Shown piece after piece: positions 26,645 to 35,322 of a DNA stretch of 64,000 bases. Origin of the DNA: Streptomyces humi. GTDB lineage: Bacteria > Actinomycetota > Actinomycetes > Streptomycetales > Streptomycetaceae. Below the pieces are notes generated by a model, which was not told the DNA's origin, did not search any database, and saw nothing but the letters and a program-made list of their open reading frames with translations. Numbering within the stretch: position 1 is the first letter of the stretch; each line of letters starts with the position of its first letter. The position numbers were made by a program, and so were the translations under genes. The stretch spans positions 1-64,000 of the forward strand of contig NZ_LBMU02000011.1 in assembly GCF_001005085.2 (NCBI RefSeq), written 5' to 3'.

Positions 26645-28863
26645 CCACCGCCCAGGAAACCCGGAGCCGCCGGCGCGCCGCCCCGCCCAAGCGGCCGGTG
26701 CCCAAGGGCCGCGGCGGGACGGTCCGCACCCCGACCGTGCTCCAGATGGAGGCCGTCGAGTGCGGCGCCGCCTCCCTGTCCATGATCCTCGGCCACTACG
26801 GCCGGCATGTCCCGCTGGAGGAACTGCGCATCGCCTGCGGTGTCTCCCGCGACGGATCCCGCGCGAGCAACCTCCTCAAGGCGGCCCGTAGTTACGGCCT
26901 CACGGCCAAGGGCATGCAGATGGACCTGGCCGCCCTCGCCGACGTGCCGGCCCCGGCCATCCTGTTCTGGGAGTTCAACCACTACGTCGTCTACGACGGC
27001 ATGGGCCGGCGCTTCGGCCGCCGGGGCGTCTACGTCAACGACCCCGCCAAGGGCCGCCGGTTCGTGCCCATGGAGGAGTTCGACGGCAGCTTCACCGGTG
27101 TCGTCCTGGTCCTGGAGCCCGGCGACGGCTTCGAGAAGGGCGGCCGGCGGCCGGGCGTCCTCGGTGCGATGCCGGCCCGGCTGCGCGGCACCGCGGGCAC
27201 CATGCCGGCGGCGGTGCTGGCCAGCCTGCTGCTGGTGGCCGTGGGCGCGGCGGTGCCCGCGCTCAGCCGGCAGTACATCGACCTGTTCCTGATCGGCGGC
27301 CAGACCTCGCTGCTCACCGTGCTGTTCGCGGCGATGGGCACCTGTGTGCTGCTCACCCTGGTGCTGACCTGGCTCCAGCAGGCGAACCTGCTGCACGGCC
27401 GGATCGTCTCCTCCACCCTCTCCAGCGCCCGCTTCCTGCGCCATCTGCTGCGGCTGCCGGTGACCTTCTTCTCCCAGCGCAGCCCGGCCGACCTGGTCCA
27501 GCGCCTACAGTCCAACGACCAGGTCGCCGAGACCCTGGCCCGCGACCTGGCCGCGGCCGGCGTGGACGCGGTGGTCGTCGTCCTCTACGCGGTCCTCCTC
27601 TACACCTACGACGCGCAGCTCACCTTCCTCGGCATCGGCGTGGCGCTGCTGAACATCGTGGCGATGCGGCTCGTCGTACGGCTGCGCGCGACCCGGACCG
27701 CCAAGCTGCGCGCGGACACCGCCCGGCTCACCAACACCTCCTACACCGGTCTCCAGCTGATCGAGACGATGAAGGCGACCGGCGGCGAGGACGGTTACTT
27801 CCGCAAGTGGGCCGGGCAGCACGCGACCACCCTGGAGGAGCAGCAGCGCCTCGGGGTGCCGAGCGCCTGGCTCGGGGTGGTGGCGCCGACGCTGGCCACC
27901 GTCAACAGCGCGCTGATCCTGTGGATCGGCGGTATGCGGGCGGTCGAAGGGGGCATCTCGGTGGGTCTCCTGGTCGCCTTCCAGTCCCTGGTCACCCGTT
28001 TCACCGCCCCGCTGACCCGGCTGAACGGAGTCGCCGGCCGCATCCAGGACTTCGCGGCCGACGTGGCCAGGCTCAAGGACGTGGAGAACTTCCAGGCCGA
28101 CCCGGTGTACGCCCGGCCCGGCGCCGGCGAGTCGACCCGGCGGCTACAGGGCCACGTCGAGCTGGAGAACATCTCCTTCGGCTACAGCCCGCTGGACAAG
28201 CCGCTGCTCACGGGCTTCGACCTGAGCGTCGGACCGGGCCGGCAGGTGGCCCTGGTGGGCGGTTCGGGCAGCGGCAAGTCGACGGTGTCCCGGCTGATCT
28301 CGGGCCTGTACGCACCCTGGGAAGGCGTGATCCGCATCGACGGGCAGCGTCTCGAGGACATCCCGCGCGGTGCGCTCGCCGCCTCCGTCTCCTTCGTCGA
28401 CCAGGACGTCTTCCTCTTCGAGGGCTCGGTGCGCGACAACGTGGCGCTGTGGGACCCGTCCATCCCGGACGAGGCGGTGGTGGAGGCGCTGCGCGACGCG
28501 GCCCTGTACGACGTGGTGACGCGCAGGCCCGGAGGCATCCACAGCAGGGTCGAGCAGGACGGCCGGAACTTCTCCGGCGGTCAGCGGCAGCGCCTGGAGA
28601 TCGCCCGGGCGCTGGTGCGCCGGCCGAGCATCCTGGTCCTCGACGAGGTGACCAGCGCGCTGGACGCGGAGACCGAGCAGATCGTCATGGACAACCTGCG
28701 GCGGCGCGGCTGCGCCTGCGTGGTGATCGCGCACCGGCTGAGCACGGTCCGCGACAGCGACGAGATCGTGGTTCTCCAGCACGGCACGGTCGTGGAGCGC
28801 GGCCGGCACGACGAGTTGGTCGCACACGGCGGGGCGTACGCCGCGCTGGTCAGGGAGCGCTGA
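26641..28863 (+). CDS. C39 peptidase-containing ABC transporter (NHLM/PCAT type)
   Basis: 740 residues from GTG 26641. The N-terminal C39 protease has an intact triad: Cys41 (VECGAAS), His114 (FNHYVVYDG) and Asp134 (VNDPAKG). A six-helix membrane domain spans about 175-470, and the ATPase has Walker A VGGSGSGKST, signature FSGGQRQRLEIA and Walker B ILVLDEVTSALDA. It cleaves double-glycine leaders in the cytosol while exporting the core, and the precursor at 25512 is the obvious substrate. It overlaps the adaptor gene and is followed one base later by the second ABC gene. Confidence 0.94.
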   Translation: MTTAQETRSRRRAAPPKRPVPKGRGGTVRTPTVLQMEAVECGAASLSMILGHYGRHVPLEELRIACGVSRDGSRASNLLKAARSYGLTAKGMQMDLAALADVPAPAILFWEFNHYVVYDGMGRRFGRRGVYVNDPAKGRRFVPMEEFDGSFTGVVLVLEPGDGFEKGGRRPGVLGAMPARLRGTAGTMPAAVLASLLLVAVGAAVPALSRQYIDLFLIGGQTSLLTVLFAAMGTCVLLTLVLTWLQQANLLHGRIVSSTLSSARFLRHLLRLPVTFFSQRSPADLVQRLQSNDQVAETLARDLAAAGVDAVVVVLYAVLLYTYDAQLTFLGIGVALLNIVAMRLVVRLRATRTAKLRADTARLTNTSYTGLQLIETMKATGGEDGYFRKWAGQHATTLEEQQRLGVPSAWLGVVAPTLATVNSALILWIGGMRAVEGGISVGLLVAFQSLVTRFTAPLTRLNGVAGRIQDFAADVARLKDVENFQADPVYARPGAGESTRRLQGHVELENISFGYSPLDKPLLTGFDLSVGPGRQVALVGGSGSGKSTVSRLISGLYAPWEGVIRIDGQRLEDIPRGALAASVSFVDQDVFLFEGSVRDNVALWDPSIPDEAVVEALRDAALYDVVTRRPGGIHSRVEQDGRNFSGGQRQRLEIARALVRRPSILVLDEVTSALDAETEQIVMDNLRRRGCACVVIAHRLSTVRDSDEIVVLQHGTVVERGRHDELVAHGGAYAALVRER

Positions 28864-28864
28864 G

Positions 28865-31690
28865 ATGACGACGGTGGACGGCGGCGACCTGGTGCTCGGC
28901 GCGCTCGGCTCCCTGGGCTCCCGGATCGACTGCGCGGGCTTCAACCGCCTGGACCTGGAAGGTCCGCAGACGCTGTGGCTGGTGGCCTCCGGCGCCCTGG
29001 ACCTGTTCGCGGTGGACGCCGACCAGCAGGGCCACTGGCACCACCTGGGTCGGCTGGAGGCGGGCGCGCTGCTGCTCGGTCCGGTCGCCGGACCCCAGCA
29101 CACCCTGGTGGCCCGCCCGTTGCGCGACTGCGTGGTGCACCGCATCGGCCTGCGCGAGCTCTACCAGGGCGCCGGCACCCAGACCTGGTCGTACGACGAG
29201 TACGGCAACCCCCAGTACGTGCCGCCGACCACCAGCCCTCTGGAGTACGCCCTCGCGCTGGGCGTCGGCCGCGGTCTGTCCGTGCTCTTCCAGGCGCCGA
29301 TGACCGCGGGCGAGCGCGCCGCGGCCCCCACCGACGACGACGTCTTCTGGATGCAGGTGCCGCCGGGCAGCGTGCAGTACGGCTCGCTGTACGGCGCGGA
29401 GGCCGCGTCCGACCTGCTGATGGACCCGGCGCTGTGGCAGGGCATGGTCGACCAGCAGTACCGGCTGCTCACCACGCTGGACCGCTGGATCGAGCAGCTG
29501 GAGCGCACCCACGAGTCCCGTACGGCGGCCGGCATCAAGGCCGGTGAGGCGGTGCGCGCCCAGGCCGACCGGACCCTGCTGGCCGCCATCGGCAAGGGGG
29601 CCAAGCGCACCACGGCCGCCGACGCCGACGCTTCCTACGCGGCCTGCCGGCTGGTCGCCGAGGCGGCGGGCATCACGCTCGCCGAGCCCGCGCAGGGCGG
29701 CACCGACTCGACCGGGAGTGACCGGCTCGACCCGGTCGAACGGGTGGCGCTGGCCTCCCGGGTGCGGACCCGGGCGGTACGGCTGGACGGCGGCTGGTGG
29801 CGGGACGACGTGGGTCCGCTGGTCGGGCACCGCGCGCTGTCCGGGGCGCCGGTCGCGCTGCTGTGGCGGCGCGGCGGCTATGTGGCCGTCCATCCGGCGA
29901 CCGGCCGGGAGACCCCGATCGAGAAGGCGAACGCCGGGGAGTTCGAGCCGCGCGCGGTGATGTTCTACCGTCCGCTGCCGGACCGGGCGCTCAGCCCGCT
30001 CGGCCTGCTCCGCTTCAGTCTGCGCGGCACCCGCGGCGACCTGGGCAACCTGGCGCTGGCCGGGCTGGTGACGGTGGCCATCGGCGCGCTGGTGCCGATC
30101 GCCACCGGCAAGGTGCTCGGCGAGTACGTGCCGACGGCGCAGACGAGCCTGATCGCGCAGGTGTGTCTCGCGGTGATGCTCAGCGCCGTGGTGTCGGCCG
30201 CGTTCACCCTGCTGGAGAACCTGACGATCCTGCGGCTGGAGGGCCGGATCGAGGCGACCCTCCAGCCGGCCGTCTGGGACCGGCTGCTGCGGCTGCCGAC
30301 CAGGTTCTTCACCCAGCGCTCGACCGGTGAGCTGGCGAGCGCGGCCATGGGCGTCAGCGCGATCCGCCGGCTGCTGGCGGGGGTGGGCCCGGTGGTCGCC
30401 CAGTCGGTGACCGTCGGGGCGATGAACCTGGGTCTGCTGTTCTGGTACAGCGTGCCGATGGCGCTGGCGGCGCTGGGCATGCTGGTCGTCATCGCCGGTC
30501 TGTTCCTGGGTCTCGGCCTGTGGCAGGTCCGCTGGCAGCGCCGCCTCGTGGTGCTGAGCAACAAGCTGAACAACCAGGCCTTCCAGACCCTGCGGGGACT
30601 GCCGAAACTGCGGGTGGCGGCGGCCGAGAACTACGCGTACGCGGCCTGGGCGGGCGAGTTCGCGCGCAGCCGGGAGCTCCAGCAGAGGGTCGGCCGGATC
30701 AAGAACCTCACCAGCGTGCTGGGTTCGGTCTACCTGCCGGTCTGCACCCTGCTGATGTTCATGCTGCTCGCGGGCCCGGCGCGGGGCGTCATGGGCGCGG
30801 CGGCCTTCCTCACCTTCAACACCTCGGTGACGATGCTGCTCACCTCGGTCACCCAGCTGACCGGTTCCTTCGTGTCGGCGGTGGCCGCGCTGCCGCTGTT
30901 CGAGGAGATCAAGCCGGTCCTGGAGGCGGCCCCCGAGGTGCGGACCGCCAGCACCCGCCCCGGCCCGCTGTCCGGTGCGATCGAGGCCCGCAGGCTCTCC
31001 TTCCGGTACGCGGACGACGGTCCCCTGGTCCTGGACGACGTCTCCTTCGACATCCGGCCGGGCGAGTTCGTGGCGGTCGTGGGCCCCAGCGGCTGCGGCA
31101 AGTCGACGCTGCTGCGGCTGCTGATCGGCTTCGACAGGCCGGTGTCGGGCAGCGTCCTGTACGACGGTCAGGACCTCGGCGCCCTCGACCAGTCCGCCGT
31201 GCGCCGGCAGTGCGGTGTGGTGCTCCAGCACGCGCAGCCGTTCACCGGCTCGATCCTGGACGTCATCTGCGGCACCGAGCCGTACACCCCGGAGGAGGCG
31301 ATGGCGGCGGCCGAGATGGCGGGGCTCGCGGAGGACATCAAGCGGATGCCGATGGGGCTGCACACCATCGTCGCCGGGAGCGGCGCGATCTCGGGCGGCC
31401 AGCGGCAGCGGCTGATGATCGCCCAGGCTCTGATCCGGCGGCCCCGCATCCTCTTCTTCGACGAGGCGACGAGCGCGCTCGACAACGACACGCAGCGCAC
31501 GGTCATCGAGAGCACCCGCAAGCTGAACGCCACCCGGATCGTGATCGCGCACCGGCTGTCGACGGTCATGGACGCCGACCGGGTGATCGTGATGGAGGAC
31601 GGCAAGGTCGCCCAGCAGGGCCCGCCGGGCCAGTTGCTCGCCGACACCGGGGGCCGGCTGCACGAGCTGGTGCGACGGCAGCTGGCCTGA
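28865..31690 (+). CDS. Second NHLM-type ABC transporter, permease-ATPase
   Basis: 941 residues. The first ~110 residues resemble a cyclic-nucleotide-binding/cupin-like fold (LWLVASGALDLFAV), then a ~270-residue linker region. Six membrane helices lie at about 390-680, and the ATPase has Walker A VGPSGCGKSTLL, signature ISGGQRQRLMIAQ and Walker B ILFFDEATSALDN. There is no C39 triad. In NHLM systems this protein pairs with the peptidase-containing transporter; whether as a heterodimer or for a separate step is not known. It ends four bases before the convergent SRPBCC gene. Confidence 0.92.
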   Translation: MTTVDGGDLVLGALGSLGSRIDCAGFNRLDLEGPQTLWLVASGALDLFAVDADQQGHWHHLGRLEAGALLLGPVAGPQHTLVARPLRDCVVHRIGLRELYQGAGTQTWSYDEYGNPQYVPPTTSPLEYALALGVGRGLSVLFQAPMTAGERAAAPTDDDVFWMQVPPGSVQYGSLYGAEAASDLLMDPALWQGMVDQQYRLLTTLDRWIEQLERTHESRTAAGIKAGEAVRAQADRTLLAAIGKGAKRTTAADADASYAACRLVAEAAGITLAEPAQGGTDSTGSDRLDPVERVALASRVRTRAVRLDGGWWRDDVGPLVGHRALSGAPVALLWRRGGYVAVHPATGRETPIEKANAGEFEPRAVMFYRPLPDRALSPLGLLRFSLRGTRGDLGNLALAGLVTVAIGALVPIATGKVLGEYVPTAQTSLIAQVCLAVMLSAVVSAAFTLLENLTILRLEGRIEATLQPAVWDRLLRLPTRFFTQRSTGELASAAMGVSAIRRLLAGVGPVVAQSVTVGAMNLGLLFWYSVPMALAALGMLVVIAGLFLGLGLWQVRWQRRLVVLSNKLNNQAFQTLRGLPKLRVAAAENYAYAAWAGEFARSRELQQRVGRIKNLTSVLGSVYLPVCTLLMFMLLAGPARGVMGAAAFLTFNTSVTMLLTSVTQLTGSFVSAVAALPLFEEIKPVLEAAPEVRTASTRPGPLSGAIEARRLSFRYADDGPLVLDDVSFDIRPGEFVAVVGPSGCGKSTLLRLLIGFDRPVSGSVLYDGQDLGALDQSAVRRQCGVVLQHAQPFTGSILDVICGTEPYTPEEAMAAAEMAGLAEDIKRMPMGLHTIVAGSGAISGGQRQRLMIAQALIRRPRILFFDEATSALDNDTQRTVIESTRKLNATRIVIAHRLSTVMDADRVIVMEDGKVAQQGPPGQLLADTGGRLHELVRRQLA

Positions 31691-31700
31691 CCGGTCAGGC
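31685..31700. other. Perfect 16-bp palindrome holding both stop codons of a convergent pair
   Basis: GCCTGACCGGTCAGGC contains the TGA of the ABC gene (31688-31690) and, on the other strand, the TGA of the SRPBCC gene (31695-31697). With almost no intergenic space it may serve as a compact terminator stem or could be coincidental. Confidence 0.5.
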
Positions 31701-32225
31701 GTCCGTGCCGGGGACGGGCGCGCCGGAGGGCAGGCCCGCGTCGAGGTAGCGCCGGTAGTACTCCCGCCAGGGCGCGGTGACGCCGGCGTGCGGCCCCTGG
31801 AAGCGTTCGCCCCGGGCCTTGGCGTCGAGGGCGGTGAGGCAGACCTCCCAGCCGGCGCTGTTCCGGGCGGCGGTGTCCGCCTCGCCCAGGACATGGGTGA
31901 GGGTGAAGCGGGTGCGGTTCGCGCCCTCGGGCGCCAGGTCGAAGCGGATCTCGTCGCCGCCCCAGTCGAAGGCGAGGGTGCGGGGCGGGTCGACGGCGAG
32001 GACCGTGCCGTACGAGTCGGGCATGCTCGGGTCGCCGGTGAACCGCACGGTGCCGCCGGGGCGCAGGTCGAACTCGGCACGGGAGGGGAACCACTCGGCG
32101 AGTTCGTCAGGGTCGGTGACGAAGTGCCAGACCCGGTCGGCGGGGTGGTCGTAGACACGGCTGAAGCGGACGGCCGGGCGGCCGTCGTCGAGGGTCAGGT
32201 AGGTGCCGGTGAGTTCGGCGGGCAT
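31695..32225 (-). CDS. SRPBCC (AHSA1-like) domain protein
   Basis: 176 residues with the START/AHSA1 pattern: VYDHPADRVWHFVTDPDELAEWF at the N terminus, LRPGGTVRFTGDP, and the C-terminal helix TAARNSAGWEVCLTALDAK. This fold binds hydrophobic ligands in a cavity. It lies 4 bp after the ArsR gene, an arrangement common in actinobacteria where the ArsR protein controls the pair. The ligand is unknown. Confidence 0.86.
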   Translation of the reverse strand: MPAELTGTYLTLDDGRPAVRFSRVYDHPADRVWHFVTDPDELAEWFPSRAEFDLRPGGTVRFTGDPSMPDSYGTVLAVDPPRTLAFDWGGDEIRFDLAPEGANRTRFTLTHVLGEADTAARNSAGWEVCLTALDAKARGERFQGPHAGVTAPWREYYRRYLDAGLPSGAPVPGTDA

Positions 32226-32229
32226 GGGG

Positions 32230-32571
32230 TCAGTCCTTCGGGGAGGGATCTCTCGGGTCGTCCGCGGTCTCGTCGAGGCGGCGGCCCAGGGTGTCCAGGC
32301 CGCGGTTCCACAGCCGGCGGTAGGGGGCGAGCCAGGCGTCGAGTTCGGCGATCGGGGCCGGGTCGAGGGCGTAGACCCTTCGCTGTGCGTCCTGCCGGAC
32401 CCGCACCAGGCCGGCCTCCCGCAACACCTTGAGGTGCTTCGACGTGCTCGGCTGGCTGAGGCCGCAGGCGTCCACGATCTCGCCGACGGGCATCGGCCGG
32501 GTCAGGAGCAGGCCGACCATGGCCCGTCGGTGGGGGTCGGCGAGGGCGGCCCAGAGGGTGTCGGCGGACAT
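32230..32571 (-). CDS. ArsR-family winged-helix regulator
   Basis: 113 residues. The helix-turn-helix reads MPVGEIVDACGLSQPSTSKHLKVLREAGLVRVRQ, followed by the wing RRVYAL. No Cys pair of the metal-sensing kind is present (a single Cys in DACGLSQ), so it is probably not a metal sensor. It is first in a two-gene unit with the SRPBCC gene. An 18-bp palindrome 24 bases upstream is a likely autoregulatory site. Confidence 0.9.
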   Translation of the reverse strand: MSADTLWAALADPHRRAMVGLLLTRPMPVGEIVDACGLSQPSTSKHLKVLREAGLVRVRQDAQRRVYALDPAPIAELDAWLAPYRRLWNRGLDTLGRRLDETADDPRDPSPKD

Positions 32572-32595
32572 GGCACCAGCCTGTCCCGACCTTTA

Positions 32596-32613
32596 TATTC
32601 CTGTCAAGGAATA
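32596..32613 (-). promoter_or_regulatory. Palindromic operator upstream of the ArsR gene
   Basis: TATTCCT-GTCA-AGGAATA, with perfect 7-bp arms. On the minus strand it includes TTGACA and the adjoining ATATAAAG, so it overlaps the presumed promoter. This is the geometry of an autorepressor site. Confidence 0.6.
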
Positions 32614-32678
32614 CACCCAGCGCACAGCGGCGGCGCAGCCCGGCCACCGCCTATGCGGGCAGGCCCGCCGCCCCCACA

Positions 32679-32739
32679 AGCGAAACGTTGCCGTTTCGCT
32701 GAAAGTGGTCTACTCTCGATGTGTACGAAACCGTTTCGT
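32679..32739 (+). promoter_or_regulatory. MFS gene promoter flanked by two operators
   Basis: -35 TTGCCG (32688-32693), 17-bp spacer, -10 TACTCT (32711-32716). Operator 1 is AGCGAAACG-TTGC-CGTTTCGCT (32679-32700), covering the -35. Operator 2 is ACGAAAC-C-GTTTCGT (32725-32739), just downstream of the -10. Both share the GAAAC/GTTTC half-site typical of TetR-type repressors. Confidence 0.72.
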
Positions 32740-32817
32740 TCGCGGCGGCCTTGTGGAGCCGTCGTGCCGAAGCGTCTCCCGAAAACTCCCGAACGACTTC
32801 CCTGGAGTGGTTCCCCC

Positions 32818-34320
32818 ATGTCCGAGAAGACCCTGACCGACGACGTCGGCGTCGGTGCCACGGAGGCACCAGCGGCCGCCTCCCCCAAGCGATGGTGGAT
32901 CCTCGCGGTCATCGCCATCGCCCAGCTGATGGTGGTGCTCGACGCCACCATCGTGAACATCGCCCTGCCCTCCGCCCAGGCCGACCTCGGGTTCTCCGAC
33001 GGCAACCGGCAGTGGATCGTCACCGCGTACGCCCTCAGCTTCGCCTCCCTGCTGCTGCTCGGCGGCCGGATCGCCGACCTGTTCGGCCGCAAGACCGCCT
33101 TCCTCATAGGCGTCGTCGGCTTCGCCGCCGTGTCCGCGCTGGGCGGTGCCGCCAACGGCTTCGGGATGCTCGTCACCGCACGCGCCCTCCAGGGTGCCTT
33201 CGGCGCGCTGCTCGCCCCGACCGCGCTCTCGCTGCTCAACACCACGTTCACCGACGTCCGTGAGCGGGCCCGCGCCTTCAGCGTCTACGGCGCCATCGCC
33301 GGCGCCGGCGGCGCGGTGGGCCTGCTGCTCGGCGGTGTCCTCACCGACACGTTCGACTGGCGCTCGACCCTGTACGTGAACGTCGCGATCGCCTTCGTCG
33401 CCTTCGCGGGCGGCATGGCCCTGCTGCACAACCACCGTGACGCCGGCAACTCCAAGCTGGACGTGCTCGGCACGGTCCTGGTCGCGGCCGGTCTCTTCTC
33501 GCTGGTCTACGGCTTCTCCAACGCCGAGACGCACGACTGGGGCTCGCCGCTGACCTGGGGCTTCCTGATCGCGGGTGTCGTACTGCTCGCGGCCTTCGCG
33601 TGGTGGCAGACCAAGGCCCGGCACCCGCTGCTGCCGCTGGGCATCCTGATGGACCGCAACCGGGCGGCCTCGCTCCTCACCGTGCTGATCTCCGCCGGCG
33701 GCATGTTCGGCGTGTTCCTCTTCCTCACCTACTACCTGCAACTGAACCTCGGCTTCAGCCCGACGAAGACCGGCGTGGCGTTCCTGCCGATGATCGGCGG
33801 CCTGATGGTGACGGCGCAGATCGGCACCCAGGTCCTGGTACCGAAGTTCGGACCGAAGGTCGTGATCCCGCTGGGCTTCGCGGTCTCCGCGGCCGGCATG
33901 GCCTGGCTGACCGGGATCGGCGTCGGCTCCAGCTACGTCAGCGCGGTGCTCCCGCAGCTGATCATCACCGGCCTCGGCCTGGGCCTGGTCATGCCGGCGG
34001 CCATGCAGCTGGGCACGGGCGGAGTGACGGCCGACGAGGCGGGCGTCGCCTCCGCGACGGTCAACGCCATGCAGCAGGTGGGCGGTTCGATCGGTACGGC
34101 GCTGCTCAACACACTCGCGGCGAGCGCGGCGACGAGCTACCTGACCGGGCGGGACGCGACCAGCAAGCTGGTGCAGGCCCAGGCGACGATCGAGAGCTAC
34201 ACCACGGCGTTCTGGTGGTCCGCCGGGATGTTCGCGGCGGGCGCGGTGATCGCCTTCCTGCTCTTCCGGCGCGGGGTGCCGGTCCAGGACCCGGACGCGG
34301 CGCCGGTCGTCCACATGTGA
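32818..34320 (+). CDS. MFS drug exporter, DHA2 (14-TM) family
   Basis: 500 residues from ATG 32818 (CTGGAG upstream); the longer open frame to 32203 overlaps the divergent genes and is not used. Family motifs: MVVLDATIVNIALPSAQADL in helix 1, RIADLFGRKTAFL (motif A), and GAGGAVGLLLGGVL (motif C). About 14 hydrophobic helices are visible. It should export a cationic or hydrophobic drug by proton antiport. The promoter carries two operators with TetR-like half-sites, though no TetR gene is adjacent. The divergent regulator is of the ArsR family with a different operator. Confidence 0.92.
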   Translation: MSEKTLTDDVGVGATEAPAAASPKRWWILAVIAIAQLMVVLDATIVNIALPSAQADLGFSDGNRQWIVTAYALSFASLLLLGGRIADLFGRKTAFLIGVVGFAAVSALGGAANGFGMLVTARALQGAFGALLAPTALSLLNTTFTDVRERARAFSVYGAIAGAGGAVGLLLGGVLTDTFDWRSTLYVNVAIAFVAFAGGMALLHNHRDAGNSKLDVLGTVLVAAGLFSLVYGFSNAETHDWGSPLTWGFLIAGVVLLAAFAWWQTKARHPLLPLGILMDRNRAASLLTVLISAGGMFGVFLFLTYYLQLNLGFSPTKTGVAFLPMIGGLMVTAQIGTQVLVPKFGPKVVIPLGFAVSAAGMAWLTGIGVGSSYVSAVLPQLIITGLGLGLVMPAAMQLGTGGVTADEAGVASATVNAMQQVGGSIGTALLNTLAASAATSYLTGRDATSKLVQAQATIESYTTAFWWSAGMFAAGAVIAFLLFRRGVPVQDPDAAPVVHM

Positions 34321-34342
34321 CACCCGAGGGAGCCGCAAGGAC

Positions 34343-34380
34343 CGAGAGGCCGCCGTCAGCAGGGAGACGGCGGCCTCTCG
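34343..34380. terminator. Terminator after the MFS gene
   Basis: A perfect 15-bp stem (34343-34357 with 34366-34380, arm CGAGAGGCCGCCGTC) and 8-nt loop, 23 bp after the stop codon. CCGTTCGTTTCCC follows. Confidence 0.82.
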
Positions 34381-34575
34381 CCGTTCGTTTCCCGCCGCTT
34401 CCCGGGCCCCCCGGGACGGGGGCGCCGGGAAGCGGCGGTGATGCCGGGGGCCGGCGGGCGGCCCCACTCCGCCCGCCGGCCCCCGTTGCGAGATCGCAGG
34501 TTCCCCGCTCCAGAGGGCCGCACTCCCCAGTCACGGACCTGTTCGGCAGGCACGAGCACCGTGCGATCCCGGGTC

Positions 34576-34998
34576 TCAGAACGCGAAGACGCTCGCTCCG
34601 TAGGCGTCCCGCATGCAGGCGTTGCCGAAGCTGCGCTCGTAGGAGACGCGCTTGCCCTGCCAGACGCCCTCGACCGTGACCACGACGGGGTCGTAGAGCT
34701 TGGTGCACCACACGTCGTTCGCCGGCGCGAGAGCGTCGAAGTCGCCCCCGGCACCGCGTAGTTCGGCGCAGGCCTGGGCGGCGGCCGGGTGGGTGCCGGA
34801 GGCGGCCGGCGCGCAGGTGAGGGTCACCGCGCGCTCGGGCGTGGCGGTGGCCGCGTCGCTGCCGTGGCCGGTGGTGAGCACCAGGGCCGAGGGGGCGTAG
34901 AGCGAGCTCGGGGCGGCGACGGCGGCTCCGGTCAGGGGTCCGCAGACGGCGACGGCCGTGAGGCCGAGGGTCGCTGCCCAGCGCGCGGTGGTTCGCAT
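34576..34998 (-). CDS. Streptomyces subtilisin inhibitor (SSI) family protease inhibitor
   Basis: 140 residues from ATG 34998, with GGAAGG 9 bases upstream; ATG 35007 directly abuts that site. The signal peptide ends near AAVAA, giving a mature protein starting [17 protein letters not shown] landmarks: [44 protein letters not shown] and the ending SVFAF, with all four Cys (two disulfides). The reactive-site loop reads WCTKLYDP, placing Lys at P1 where classical SSI has Met. P1 Lys predicts trypsin-like rather than subtilisin-like preference, although SSI members often inhibit both. It is secreted as a dimer in known relatives. Confidence 0.93.
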   Translation of the reverse strand: MRTTARWAATLGLTAVAVCGPLTGAAVAAPSSLYAPSALVLTTGHGSDAATATPERAVTLTCAPAASGTHPAAAQACAELRGAGGDFDALAPANDVWCTKLYDPVVVTVEGVWQGKRVSYERSFGNACMRDAYGASVFAF

Positions 34999-35322
34999 TG
35001 TGTGCATCCTTCCGCTCGATTCGACGGGTGCCGCACCCGGCCCGGTGGGTGCCGGGGGCGGCGGGCGCCACTCTGCCGACTCCGCCGCCGAAACACACAT
35101 CGAACCCACAGCTTTCAGTAACCTTGCGTATTGAATCAGTGGCGTGAAGTCACGGAAATCGAACGCGTCGACCGCTCAACGGAGCGGTTCTTGATCGCTC
35201 GAAGCGGCCAGATGGCCGGTTTCCGTCGCCTTGTTAATCGTCCTGAAACATTCCGCTTCCGCTCTCGGCGCATTTCACGGCAAGCCCTTGCCTCGGCGCT
35301 GCAACGGAGTAATCGTCATTAC
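34999..35322. other. Lower-GC intergenic region
   Basis: About 324 bp between the divergent inhibitor and the plus-strand gene at 35323. The stretch 35100-35320 is clearly less GC-rich than its surroundings and does not show Streptomyces third-position bias. The open frame running through it from 35131 is therefore probably non-coding. It contains a 7-bp hairpin (35171-35177 with 35182-35188). Confidence 0.55.

Noticed and set aside
35131..35322. N-terminal extension of the gene at 35323
   Set aside because: The stretch is less GC-rich and lacks third-position bias, and the shorter start matches coding statistics.
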